DNA from: Pseudomonadota bacterium
GTDB taxonomy: Bacteria; Pseudomonadota; Gammaproteobacteria; Steroidobacterales; Woeseiaceae
Length of the DNA: 32,764 nt
NCBI GenBank assembly: GCA_020027645.1
Contig: JAHKKM010000015.1
Location: 1-32,764, forward strand
Direction: 5' to 3'
Position numbers and translations under genes: made by a program. The notes under the pieces were generated by a model. That model saw only the letters and a program-made list of their open reading frames with translations. It had not been told where the DNA came from and searched no databases. Each line of letters opens with the position of its first letter. The stretch's first letter is position 1. Shown in pieces: positions 17,203 through 25,483 of the stretch.

Positions 17203-17215
17203 GCTTGTGACAAGC
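17203..17215. repeat. 13-base palindrome upstream of the PepSY gene
   Basis: GCTTGT, central G, ACAAGC: a perfect 6-bp inverted repeat with a one-base centre. It lies in the 103-base gap between the glycine-zipper gene and the PepSY gene. The one-base loop is too small for an RNA hairpin of full length, so a protein-binding site is likelier than a terminator. No clear -10/-35 pair was found beside it. Confidence 0.3.
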
Positions 17216-17282
17216 TTCGTTGCAATCGGTCCGTCGACGCACCAAACTTCACTTTTAGACGATCCGGACTGAAGCCACCCGA

Positions 17283-17582
17283 ATGAGATTTCCAATCGCA
17301 TCGTTGCTTATCAGCCTGATGCTGTGTGTCGCCCCGGCGATCAGCGCAGAATCTGCGCCGTTGCGAAATGACGGCCACGTGCTCGCGCGTATGCTCGCAC
17401 AGGGCGGCGGCATGACCCTAGACCAGGCGGTGGAACAGGTTCGCCGGCAATACAACGGCCGGATTGTCAGTGCCGAGACCAAGGTCAGTGGCAATCGTGA
17501 GATCCATTACATCAAGGTCCTGCTCGACGATGGCAAGGTCAAGACGGTCACGGTACCAGGCCGTGTGCTGAGCAAGGGCTAG
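17283..17582 (+). CDS. Small exported PepSY-domain protein
   Basis: 99 residues. A signal peptide covers about residues 1-21 (ASLLISLMLCVAPAISA). The mature part of about 75 residues fits one PepSY domain: MTLDQAVEQVRRQYNGRIVSAETK, then REIHYIKVLLDDGKVKTVTV. PepSY domains are found in periplasmic inhibitors of peptidases and in accessory proteins of two-component systems. The phoP-like gene starts 15 bases after its stop and the kinase follows, so the three form one operon. That supports, but does not prove, a role in tuning the sensor. Confidence 0.87.
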   Translation: MRFPIASLLISLMLCVAPAISAESAPLRNDGHVLARMLAQGGGMTLDQAVEQVRRQYNGRIVSAETKVSGNREIHYIKVLLDDGKVKTVTVPGRVLSKG

Positions 17583-17597
17583 ACACGATTCCCGCAA

Positions 17598-18284
17598 ATG
17601 CGCCTCCTTGTAATAGAAGACGATCTGACGCTGCGCGAGTCACTTTGCGCACAACTCGAAGCGGCCGGATTTGCCATAGAGCAGGCCGGCGACGGCAAGG
17701 AAGGCCTTTACTTCGGACTTGAATACCCGATCGACCTCGCGATTGTCGACCTGGGCCTGCCGCAGATGTCGGGGATCGATGTCATCAGGGAGCTGCGGAG
17801 CAAGGGAAAGACCTACCCGATACTTATTTTGACGGCCCGCGACCGCTGGCAGGACAAGGTCGATGGCCTTAGTGCCGGCGCCGACGATTACGTCGTGAAA
17901 CCCTTCCATATCGAGGAGGTTTCGGCGCGGGTCAACGCGCTGTTGCGGCGTAGTGGCGGTTGGGCATCCTCGGTACTGCAGGCCGGTCCGGTTGCGTTGG
18001 ACACGTCGCGTCAGGAACTCAAGGTCAACGGCTCATCCGTCGAATTGACCAGTTACGAATACCGCATCATCGAGCATCTGATGATTCGTGCCGGGCAGGT
18101 CATATCGAAGTCTGACCTGACCGATCGGCTGTATGACCAGGATTTCGAACGTGACAGCAACGTTATCGAAGTTTTCATCGGAAGACTGCGCAAGAAGATC
18201 GATCCTGACAATACCTTGAAGCCTATCGAGACCCTGCGCGGCCGCGGCTACCGCTTCTCGCTCGAACGAAATCACCGGGAGTAA
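17598..18284 (+). CDS. phoP: OmpR-family response regulator, PhoP-like
   Basis: 228 residues. The receiver domain has the acidic pair E7-D8, phosphoacceptor D51 in IVDLGLP, the conserved threonine in ILTAR and lysine in VVKPFHIEEV. The segment DRWQDKVDGLSAGADDYV is close to E. coli PhoP (ESWQDKVEVLSAGADDYV). A winged-helix DNA-binding domain fills the C-terminal 95 residues, ending RLRKKIDPDN and TLRGRGYRF. Such regulators bind 11-bp-period direct repeats, and two such repeats lie about 1.1 kb upstream. The kinase gene follows 9 bases later. The phoP symbol rests on this similarity, the partner kinase and the presence of E. coli phoPQ neighbours roxA and purB nearby. Confidence 0.88.
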   Translation: MRLLVIEDDLTLRESLCAQLEAAGFAIEQAGDGKEGLYFGLEYPIDLAIVDLGLPQMSGIDVIRELRSKGKTYPILILTARDRWQDKVDGLSAGADDYVVKPFHIEEVSARVNALLRRSGGWASSVLQAGPVALDTSRQELKVNGSSVELTSYEYRIIEHLMIRAGQVISKSDLTDRLYDQDFERDSNVIEVFIGRLRKKIDPDNTLKPIETLRGRGYRFSLERNHRE

Positions 18285-18293
18285 CACCGGCGC

Positions 18294-19667
18294 ATGTCGT
18301 CGCTCAGTACTCGCCTGCTGATTTCAGTCAGCCTGCTCCTGTTGTTTTTCTTCAGTGTTACGATCGTTGTACTGGATATCGCCTTTCGCAAGGCTGGCGA
18401 GCAAGCGCAACAGGACATTCTCGACGGTCAGCTGATGTCGCTGCTGGCCGCCGCAGAGCCGGACATTTACGGCGAACTGCAAATTCCGCCCGACCTGCCG
18501 GAACCGCGTTTTTCCAGTGTTGACTCAGGACTCTACGGTGAGTTGCGGGACGACAGCGGCGAGCCGGTGTGGAAATCCCAGTCTGCCCTGGGGCTGAATC
18601 TGCCGTATGGCGAGCGTCCCGCTTCGGGACAGCACCGATTTTCCCGCCTGGCGCTCGATGACGGCACACCGTTGATGGCGCTCAGCCTGTCTGTCGAATG
18701 GGAACTGGCAAACGGGCAGCTGAAGCCCTATACCTTCAGCGTCGCCGAAAGCCTCGATTCGTTCAATGCACAACTGGCGCGTTTCCGCGGCCAGCTGTTC
18801 GGCTGGTTCGCCGCGGTCGCGATGATCATGCTGTTTTCGATTTCGCTCGTAATGCGCGGACTGCTGCGGCCGCTGCGCCAGATTGAAAAAGAAATCAGCG
18901 AAGTCGAGGAGGGCAAGCGTGGCACGCTGTCCGATATATTTCCAGCCGAGTTGCAGGGCGTTGCGCGTAACCTGAATTTGCTGATCGGTTCGGAAAGGGC
19001 GCGCTCCGAGCGCTATCGCAACACCCTGGACAATCTCGCGCACAGCCTGAAAACGCCCCTGGCAGCGATTCTCAGCGTTGTTTCGGAGCAGCCAAGGAAT
19101 GACGGCAATGCAAAAATCGAGGAACAGGTCCAGCGCATGAACGACATCGTGCGTTACCAGCTGCGAAAACCGGCCACGTACGTCAGCGACACGCTGGGGA
19201 TTGCGCCGGTAACGGTGGACGCCGAGCTGGGGCGACTCGTTGACGGACTGCGCAAGGTATATCGCGACAAGCAGCCGGACATCCGGCTGGACATCGGGCC
19301 TGAAGTGCGGTTTCGGGGTGACATGGGCGACTTCATGGAAATCGCCGGCAACCTATTGGACAACGCCTGCAAATGGTGTCGCAAGATCGTGCAGCTGAAA
19401 ATTCGCGGGGCCGATCCGGCGGGAAGCCTCTACATGACAGTATCGGACGACGGGCCCGGCATTCCGGAGGAAGCGGCGTCGCAACTCATGCGCCGGGGTG
19501 TGCGGCTCGATGAATCCGCACCAGGCCATGGAATCGGCCTGGCCGTGGTCAAGGAGATCGTCGCGTCCTACAAGGGAAACGTAAAAATCGGCCGTTCGGC
19601 GCTGGGCGGTACCGAAATCAGCGTCAGCATCGGCCCCGGTAGCCACGCGACCGTGAAACCGCACTAA
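18294..19667 (+). CDS. phoQ: Sensor histidine kinase, PhoQ-like
   Basis: 457 residues. Membrane segments lie at about 7-28 and 168-187, with a periplasmic domain of about 135 residues between them. Then come a HAMP-like linker (LLRPLRQIEKEISEVEEG), the dimerisation box NLAHSLKTPLA with phosphoacceptor H250, N box GNLLDNACKWC near 352-362, G1 SDDGPGIP near 384-391 and G2 GHGIGLAVVKEI near 411-422. The linker to H-box stretch closely follows E. coli PhoQ, including RNLN-LL-SER and HSLKTPLA. The periplasmic part has no run of acidic residues like the EDDDDAE patch of E. coli PhoQ, so ligand sensing probably differs. It ends 28 bases from the convergent slipin gene. Confidence 0.88.
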   Translation: MSSLSTRLLISVSLLLLFFFSVTIVVLDIAFRKAGEQAQQDILDGQLMSLLAAAEPDIYGELQIPPDLPEPRFSSVDSGLYGELRDDSGEPVWKSQSALGLNLPYGERPASGQHRFSRLALDDGTPLMALSLSVEWELANGQLKPYTFSVAESLDSFNAQLARFRGQLFGWFAAVAMIMLFSISLVMRGLLRPLRQIEKEISEVEEGKRGTLSDIFPAELQGVARNLNLLIGSERARSERYRNTLDNLAHSLKTPLAAILSVVSEQPRNDGNAKIEEQVQRMNDIVRYQLRKPATYVSDTLGIAPVTVDAELGRLVDGLRKVYRDKQPDIRLDIGPEVRFRGDMGDFMEIAGNLLDNACKWCRKIVQLKIRGADPAGSLYMTVSDDGPGIPEEAASQLMRRGVRLDESAPGHGIGLAVVKEIVASYKGNVKIGRSALGGTEISVSIGPGSHATVKPH

Positions 19668-19695
19668 CTCCGGTTCAACTACCCACGGGAGTCCG

Positions 19696-20463
19696 TCAGC
19701 TGTCGCTCTTCCCAGGATCGGCAAACTTCATCAGCGGCCGGATCAAATCCAGTGGCAGTGGAAAGACGATGGTGTTGGTTTTTTCGCTGGAGATTTCCTT
19801 CAGTGTTTGCAGGTAACGCAGCTGCAGGGCCTGCCCTTGCGAGGCCAGTATTTGAGCCGCCTCTGCAAGCATGGTGGCGGCCTGCTTCTCGCCTTCGGCA
19901 TTGATAATCTTCGCGCGTCTCGCTCGTTCGGCCTCAGCCTGCTGGGCGATCGCCCGTATCATGCTTTCATCAAGGTCGACGTGCTTGATCTCGACGTTCG
20001 CCACCTTGATGCCCCAGTTGTCGGTGCGCTGGTCCAGAATGGCCTGGATATCCGCATTCAATTTTTCACGTTCCGCCAGCATGTCGTCGAGCTCGTGCTG
20101 GCCGAGCACCGAACGCAGGGTTGTTTGCGACAACTGACTCGTCGCTTCGAAGACGTTGGCCACACGAATGACCGCTTTCTCCGGGTCGACGATGCGAAAA
20201 TAGATAACCGCATTGACTTTCACCGATACGTTGTCACGTGAGATGACATCCTGCGTTGGTACGTCCATAACGATGACTCGCAGATCGACTTTGGTCATCA
20301 CCTGGATGATCGGGAACAGCAGAATCAGACCGGGTCCCTTCACTTTCTGGAAGCGGCCAAGGAAGAACACAACGCCACGCTCGTACTCTTTGAGCACCTT
20401 GACGGTGTTATAAAAAAGCACCATGAGGATGGCGACGACAAAGCCTAGGTAAGCAACTGACAT
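19696..20463 (-). CDS. Slipin (SPFH/stomatin-family membrane protein)
   Basis: 255 residues. One N-terminal hydrophobic segment (about 3-20) is followed by the SPFH/band 7 domain: [15 protein letters not shown], then [19 protein letters not shown], then [23 protein letters not shown] coiled-coil stretch rich in Ala and Glu follows ([24 protein letters not shown]). This is the bacterial slipin pattern rather than QmcA or HflK/C. The ATG at 20463 has AGAGGA upstream. It lies 36 bases after the NfeD gene, the classic NfeD-slipin pair thought to act on membrane quality or microdomains. Confidence 0.94.
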   Translation of the reverse strand: MSVAYLGFVVAILMVLFYNTVKVLKEYERGVVFFLGRFQKVKGPGLILLFPIIQVMTKVDLRVIVMDVPTQDVISRDNVSVKVNAVIYFRIVDPEKAVIRVANVFEATSQLSQTTLRSVLGQHELDDMLAEREKLNADIQAILDQRTDNWGIKVANVEIKHVDLDESMIRAIAQQAEAERARRAKIINAEGEKQAATMLAEAAQILASQGQALQLRYLQTLKEISSEKTNTIVFPLPLDLIRPLMKFADPGKSDS

Positions 20464-20499
20464 GGGAGTTCCTCTGTAGATACTCTTGGTTCTGGCTGA

Positions 20500-21921
20500 T
20501 TATTCTGTTTGCATCGCGGAAGTGCTGACGTCGGTAACCGGCTCGACATGCAATACCAGTCCCTCGAGGTCACGAACTACAACGTCCTGTCCCTTCAAGA
20601 GCGGTCGTTTGCTGATTGCCTGCCACGCCTCGCCTTCGAGCCACACTTTGCCATCGCCGGTGAACGCATGCATCGCCTGGCCGATTCCGCCGACGATCGA
20701 ACCGCGTCCGCTGACGGCGCCCCGGTTCCTCAGCTTCACGATGTAGGTGACCATCCATAACAACAGGCCGCCAAAGATCGCGGCCAGCACGGTCACAAAT
20801 GCGATCGAAATACCGAACCCTGGAATGCCGCTGTCGAACATCATGATCGCGCCGAAGATGAACGCGATAATTCCGCCGAGCCCGAGCGCGCCGAAACTGG
20901 GCATGAACGCTTCGGCGATGATCATGGCGAGGCCCACCAGGATCAGTGCCAGGCCAGCGTAGTTAACCGGCAAGACCTGCAATGCATACGCCGCAAGCAG
21001 CAGGCAGATGACACCGACAACACCCGGGAGGACGGCACCGGGATTCCAGCCCTCGAATACCAGGCCGTAAATACCGACCAGCATCAGCAGCAAGGCAATT
21101 TCCGGGCTTGCGATGGCGCTCAGTATCTTCAGACGCCAGCCAGGTTCGATCGCCTCGATGCTGATGTCGTCTGTCTTCAGCGCTGTCGCCTGGTGATTGA
21201 TCAGTACCTCGCGTCCGTGGATCGCCTGCAGCAGTTCATTTTCGTTGTCGGCAACAAGGTCGATGACATTCTGCTCCAGTGCTTCGGTGGCCGTCAGCGT
21301 CGCCGCATTGACTACTGCATCTTCCGCCCAGTCCGCGTTCCGACCATGTGCCTCCGCGAGACCACGGATATACGCAATGGCGTCGTTCAATACTTTCCGC
21401 TCCATTGCACCTTCAGAATCTGGCGCCTTGTCCGCGGCGTCGTCGTCCGCGGACTTATTGGACTCCTCCGCCGGCGGCTCGCCACGATTGAGCGGCGTCG
21501 GCGGATCGGGACGGTCGCCGCCGCCCAAAGCTACCGGAGTTGCTGCTCCCAGGTGGGTGGTCGGTGCCATGGCCGCGATGTGGCTGGCCAGCAGAATATA
21601 GGTACCGGCACTGTCCGCTCGCGCACCACCCGGTGCCACATAGGTAACCACGGGCACAGGCGATGCAAGTATCGCCTGCACGATGTCGCGCATGGGTTCG
21701 ACCAGGCCTCCCGGCGTATCCATTTGAATGATGACCAGCGAGGCGCCTCTTTCCTCAGCCTGTTGCAGGCCGCCAATCACGTATTCGGCGGTTGCCACAC
21801 CAATGGCGCCGTCGATTTCCAGTCGTATTGCAAGCTCCGAAGCAAGCGCGCCAGGCGTGCTCAGCAACACGGCCACGGCAACGACGAGACGGCGGATGGC
21901 GATGCCAGGAGACGGGATCAT
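20500..21921 (-). CDS. NfeD-family membrane serine protease (ClpP class)
   Basis: 473 residues. A signal peptide (about 1-27) leads into a ClpP-like periplasmic protease domain with MDTPGGLVEPMRDI near 67-80. The catalytic pair is probably S104 (ARADSAGTYI) and K176 (ERKVLNDA). Between them, residues about 134-172 form a proline- and acid-rich, probably disordered linker. Five or six membrane segments fill about 255-395, and a small OB-like C-terminal domain follows. I chose the ATG at 21921 because it opens the signal peptide; an ATG at 21963 would put 14 polar residues ahead of it. Known NfeD relatives cut hydrophobic C-terminal tails of slipins, fitting the slipin gene just downstream. Confidence 0.93.
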   Translation of the reverse strand: MIPSPGIAIRRLVVAVAVLLSTPGALASELAIRLEIDGAIGVATAEYVIGGLQQAEERGASLVIIQMDTPGGLVEPMRDIVQAILASPVPVVTYVAPGGARADSAGTYILLASHIAAMAPTTHLGAATPVALGGGDRPDPPTPLNRGEPPAEESNKSADDDAADKAPDSEGAMERKVLNDAIAYIRGLAEAHGRNADWAEDAVVNAATLTATEALEQNVIDLVADNENELLQAIHGREVLINHQATALKTDDISIEAIEPGWRLKILSAIASPEIALLLMLVGIYGLVFEGWNPGAVLPGVVGVICLLLAAYALQVLPVNYAGLALILVGLAMIIAEAFMPSFGALGLGGIIAFIFGAIMMFDSGIPGFGISIAFVTVLAAIFGGLLLWMVTYIVKLRNRGAVSGRGSIVGGIGQAMHAFTGDGKVWLEGEAWQAISKRPLLKGQDVVVRDLEGLVLHVEPVTDVSTSAMQTE

Positions 21922-22025
21922 GAGCGCATGATAGCAGGCGGGCGGGGCAGGGTGACATGGCATCGGGCGTCGCGCGATGGCATCCTAGGTTGACGTCAAA
22001 GGCGTCGTTTTCGTTCAGGAACCCG

Positions 22026-22511
22026 ATGTTTATCCGATTTGTGACAACCGGCGGCACGATCGACAAGATCTATTTCGACGCCATGAGCCAGTTTGAGGTC
22101 GGTGATTCGCAGCTCCGCCACATACTTGCCGAAGGCCTGGCCACATTCGACTACGATGTGATTGCGCTGTTCCAGAAAGACAGCCTGGATATGACGGCCG
22201 AAGACCGGGATGAACTGCGGCGCTTCCTGGAAAACGACGACGCGACCCTGTACGTCATTACCCACGGCACCGACACAATGACGGATACGGCCGCGGCCTT
22301 GCAGGGATTGCCAGGTAAACGAATAGTATTGACGGGGGCATTGAGTCCGGCACGCTTCCGCAGTACCGACGCCGTCTTCAATATCGGCATGGCTGTCGCT
22401 GCCGTACAGCTGGTCGATCCGGGCGTGTATATCGCGATGAACGGCCAGGTGTTTGCCGGTAACGCCGTTACCAAAAATCGTACCGAAAATTGTTTCGAGG
22501 CGCTGGACTGA
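22026..22511 (+). CDS. Single-domain asparaginase-like protein
   Basis: 161 residues, about half the length of normal type I or II L-asparaginases, and homologous only to their N-terminal catalytic domain. It keeps the first nucleophile motif TTGGTIDK (residues about 7-14), the second motif HGTDTM with Thr-Asp, and the catalytic-lysine segment GNAVTK near 145. The stop comes where the C-terminal domain should begin, with no frameshift visible. I chose the ATG at 22026, since the product then starts right before the first strand. The gene is divergent from the NfeD gene and convergent with the aldehyde dehydrogenase gene, 11 bases apart. Activity on asparagine is unproven. Confidence 0.82.
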   Translation: MFIRFVTTGGTIDKIYFDAMSQFEVGDSQLRHILAEGLATFDYDVIALFQKDSLDMTAEDRDELRRFLENDDATLYVITHGTDTMTDTAAALQGLPGKRIVLTGALSPARFRSTDAVFNIGMAVAAVQLVDPGVYIAMNGQVFAGNAVTKNRTENCFEALD

Positions 22512-22522
22512 CCGGCGTACTG

Positions 22523-24040
22523 CTAGAGCTTGAAATTGATGCCTTGAGCCAGTGGCAGGTCCGATCCCCAGTTGATCGTATTGGTCTGCCGCCGCATGTA
22601 CGCTTTCCAGGCATCCGATCCCGCTTCGCGCCCGCCGCCGGTTTCCTTTTCGCCGCCGAATGCACCGCCAATCTCCGCTCCCGAGGTACCAATGTTGACA
22701 TTGGCGATACCGCAATCGGAACCGGCGTATGACAGAAAATACTCGGCATGCTGCAAGTTGTCGGTGAAAATCGCGGAAGACAGTCCCTGTGCGACGCTAT
22801 TTTGCACGGTAATGGCCTCATCAAGTGTCACGTACGGAATCAGGTAGAGAATCGGGCCGAAGGTTTCAGATTGCACGATGTCGTATTCATTCTTTGCAAT
22901 CGCAATTGCCGGTTCGACAAAAAAGCCCGCTCGGTCGAGGCGCTTGCCGCCACAAAGCAACTCACCACCCGCGGATTTCACGGCCTTGATCGCCAGCTCG
23001 AATCGATGCACCGCCGCCTCGTCGATCAATGGCCCCATCAATGTGTTCTTGTCCAGCGGATCGCCGATACGTACCTGACCATAGGCCTTGACCAGCCGGT
23101 TCTTCAATTCTGTCAAACGCGATTTGTGCACGATGACGCGCCGTGTCGAAGTGCAGCGCTGCCCTGCGGTTCCGACCGAACCGAACACAATCCCTGGTAC
23201 GGCAATGTCCAGGTTTGCGAATTCGTCCACGATGATGGCATTGTTGCCGCCGAGTTCCAGCAAGCATCTTCCCAGCCGCGCTGCTACTCGTTCGCCGACC
23301 TTGCGCCCTACCGGTGTGGAGCCTGTAAAAGAGACCAGGTCGATACGCCTGTCATCGACAAATTTCTGCGCCAGCTTGTTATACCCGTCATTGAACAGGA
23401 AGAAGATTTCCGGCAAACCTCTGCCGGCCAGTGCTTCGTTACAGATTTTTTGCACGGCCACGCCACACAAGGGCGTTTTCGGCGACGGCTTCCAGATATT
23501 GACGTTGCCGCAGATTGCCGCGATGAACGCATTCCATGACCAGACGGCAACCGGGAAATTGAACGCCGAGATCGTGCCGATCACGCCGAGCGGATGCCAT
23601 TGCTCATACATACGGTGCTTTGGGCGCTCCGAGTGCATCGAATACCCGTAAAGCATGCGGGACTGGCCTACCGCAAAGTCTGCAATATCGATCATCTCCT
23701 GCACTTCGCCGTCTCCTTCGGCCTTGATCTTGCCCATTTCCAGTGTGACCAGGCTGCCCAGCGCATCCTTGTTATCGCGCAGTGCATTGCCGACGCGACG
23801 AATCGCGTCTCCGCGCACCGGCGCGGGCACCTGTCGCCAATGCTGAAAAGCCTCGCGTGCCGCGGATACCATCTTTTCATATTCCGCATCCGTCGTTCCG
23901 CGCACGCTGGCGATGATTTTTCCACTGGCAGGATTCACGGATTCGATGAGCGGCGCCGACGACGTCTCGAGTGCGGCAGACCCGAGCCAAGTACCCGGAT
24001 TGACGGCTTGCAGGCCGAGCTGTTTCAGAACTGCATTCAT
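22523..24040 (-). CDS. ALDH7-family aminoadipate-semialdehyde (piperideine-6-carboxylate) dehydrogenase
   Basis: 505 residues. Catalytic residues are E262 (LELGGNN) and C296 (GQRCTSTRR); the NAD site shows [14 protein letters not shown] and WKPSPKTPL. The ending [13 protein letters not shown] is the characteristic tail of ALDH7 (antiquitin, bacterial AmaB/Pcd), which oxidises alpha-aminoadipate semialdehyde to alpha-aminoadipate. The ATG at 24040 has a strong GGAGGAAGG ribosome site and overlaps the upstream gene's stop as ATGA. The coupled upstream gene looks like lysine or saccharopine dehydrogenase, which would supply exactly this aldehyde, so the pair probably serves lysine breakdown. Confidence 0.92.
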   Translation of the reverse strand: MNAVLKQLGLQAVNPGTWLGSAALETSSAPLIESVNPASGKIIASVRGTTDAEYEKMVSAAREAFQHWRQVPAPVRGDAIRRVGNALRDNKDALGSLVTLEMGKIKAEGDGEVQEMIDIADFAVGQSRMLYGYSMHSERPKHRMYEQWHPLGVIGTISAFNFPVAVWSWNAFIAAICGNVNIWKPSPKTPLCGVAVQKICNEALAGRGLPEIFFLFNDGYNKLAQKFVDDRRIDLVSFTGSTPVGRKVGERVAARLGRCLLELGGNNAIIVDEFANLDIAVPGIVFGSVGTAGQRCTSTRRVIVHKSRLTELKNRLVKAYGQVRIGDPLDKNTLMGPLIDEAAVHRFELAIKAVKSAGGELLCGGKRLDRAGFFVEPAIAIAKNEYDIVQSETFGPILYLIPYVTLDEAITVQNSVAQGLSSAIFTDNLQHAEYFLSYAGSDCGIANVNIGTSGAEIGGAFGGEKETGGGREAGSDAWKAYMRRQTNTINWGSDLPLAQGINFKL

Positions 24041-25209
24041 TTTGCCTTCCTCCGTGCGCCGCGCTGGTGCCCGGTTTCGCCGCTCGCCACCAGTTCGGAC
24101 GAGACGATATTGGTGCCGCCATGCTCGTAGTACTGCCCGAAACGATTACCGAGGATATCCTGCAGACTGAACTGTTCCTGGGCGATGAATCCGCTGCGCT
24201 TGCCCGGGCTGGTCAGGATTTGATCGACCACGCTGCAGACACCGGCCGCTGTGGTGATCTGGATCGCGGACCAAAGGCGGCCGGCGACCACTTCGGGATA
24301 GATCTTGTTAACGTAATTTTCTTCGCGAAATTCACCGTCCTGCATACCTGTGACCGCGGCATAAATAATGACAACATCCTGCAGTGTTTGCGGTACAGCA
24401 TTCTCCAGGATACGTTTGAATGTTGTACGGTCATCGTTCAGTTTCAATCCGTTCATCAGCAGGCGCATTTGTTCGCAATGCCCCGGATAACGTATGGTCT
24501 TGTAATTCATCGAACGGACCTTGCCGCGATACGTTTCGCCAAGGGATCCGAGTCCGCCGGATGTGTTGAAAGCTTCGTAACGCGTGCCGTCGATTTCGAT
24601 TTCCTCGAGCCCTTCGAGCGGCAGTACATCGACTTCCTTGCCGTTGCGCACGCTTTGACACATGTTTCCGTATTCGTTGATCAGCCCGTCGGTTGACCAG
24701 GTCAGCGAGTACTTCAGGACGTTATTCGGATGTTGTGGCAGTGCACCGACACGAAGTTTGACCGAACGCACTTCATCGAAATGCTTCATCAGTTCATTTG
24801 CCGCAATGCTGATGAAGCCCGGCGCCAGTCCGCACTGCGGAACGAATACGGTGTCGGCACCGGCAGCGAGCTTGCGTACTGCTGCGGTAACCGCAACGTC
24901 TTCGGTCAGGTCGAAATAATGAAGCCTTTCGGCCCTTGCTACCCGCGCGACTTGCGGGTTGCAAAAGTAAGGCAACCCGGAGATGACCGTTGACGGCTTG
25001 TGCTTGCGCACGTGGGCTGTCAGCGCTGCTTCGTCGCCGGCATCAAAAGTGAATGCCTTGACGGTATTCAGTCCGTGCGCGCTCACCACATCGGCGGCCG
25101 CACCGTCGACGCTGTCGACCAGCTGCACCCGGTAGTCGTCACACTCTCCGAGCAGGCCGGAAATCAGCGCGCCGATTTTGCCGGCGCCAAGGACCAGGAT
25201 GTCTTGCAT
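24037..25209 (-). CDS. Saccharopine dehydrogenase-family protein, probable lysine 6-dehydrogenase-like
   Basis: 390 residues. The Rossmann N-terminus reads [17 protein letters not shown]. The saccharopine-dehydrogenase C-terminal domain shows [13 protein letters not shown] near 150-162, [16 protein letters not shown] near 250 and [15 protein letters not shown] near 271. Length and these motifs resemble Geobacillus lysine 6-dehydrogenase (about 385 residues, EAFHTSGG, YKTIRYRGH) as I recall it. Either lysine or saccharopine as substrate would give aminoadipate semialdehyde, the substrate of the coupled ALDH7 gene. The ATG at 25209 has GGAG 8 bases upstream; an in-frame ATG at 25287 would bury the nucleotide-binding strand. 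It is divergent from the DAHP synthase gene. Confidence 0.83.
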   Translation of the reverse strand: MQDILVLGAGKIGALISGLLGECDDYRVQLVDSVDGAAADVVSAHGLNTVKAFTFDAGDEAALTAHVRKHKPSTVISGLPYFCNPQVARVARAERLHYFDLTEDVAVTAAVRKLAAGADTVFVPQCGLAPGFISIAANELMKHFDEVRSVKLRVGALPQHPNNVLKYSLTWSTDGLINEYGNMCQSVRNGKEVDVLPLEGLEEIEIDGTRYEAFNTSGGLGSLGETYRGKVRSMNYKTIRYPGHCEQMRLLMNGLKLNDDRTTFKRILENAVPQTLQDVVIIYAAVTGMQDGEFREENYVNKIYPEVVAGRLWSAIQITTAAGVCSVVDQILTSPGKRSGFIAQEQFSLQDILGNRFGQYYEHGGTNIVSSELVASGETGHQRGARRKAK

Positions 25210-25416
25210 GGGAGCTCCAGTGAGTGGCGATCGAGGCGTTGCTGGCACTGCACCATGGCAGGGCAACGAAGGCGCGCATTGTGCCAATGTCGCCGCGACC
25301 TTTCCACCCGCTTTTCGCTATGTGGCTACGTCGTGCCAAGGGCCGACCCGCATCCGGGCGCAGATTCAGTCATTTTTCAGGTAGGACTTGTAAACACCTG
25401 ATTGCGTGAGAAACTT

Positions 25417-25446
25417 TTGCCACATTCTCCGATCACATGGCATAGT
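25417..25446 (+). promoter_or_regulatory. Putative sigma-70 promoter for class II DAHP synthase
   Basis: TTGCCA (25417-25422) and CATAGT (25441-25446) are 18 bases apart, in the 274-base gap between the lysine dehydrogenase-like gene and the DAHP synthase. The predicted start near 25453 gives a leader of about 30 bases to the GTG at 25484. The rest of the gap (25210-25416) holds no gene that I can support; an AT-rich patch with TTTACA on the minus strand near 25386-25396 may be part of the divergent promoter. Confidence 0.35.
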
Positions 25447-25483
25447 CCGGCAATCCAGGTCTTTGCCACAAAACGGAACTGAA

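Noticed and set aside
17203-17215. Shared operator idea: GCTTGTGACAAGC here and TTGTTGTGACGACAA at 29181-29195
   Set aside because: Both contain TTGTGAC, but the arms differ, and the same string TTGTGACAA also occurs inside the asparaginase coding sequence near 22039, so chance is adequate.
21990-21999. Palindrome TTGACGTCAA between the NfeD and asparaginase-like genes
   Set aside because: Ten bases are short, and no promoter of the right spacing follows (the hexamer 17 bases after TTGACG is GTTCAG).
25363-25379. GATTCA-N5-TTTTCA with 11-bp period upstream of the DAHP synthase, a possible third PhoP-like box
   Set aside because: Only the TTCA core matches the boxes at 16475-16534, and no good -10 lies 12 bp downstream. 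It fits chance in an AT-richer patch.
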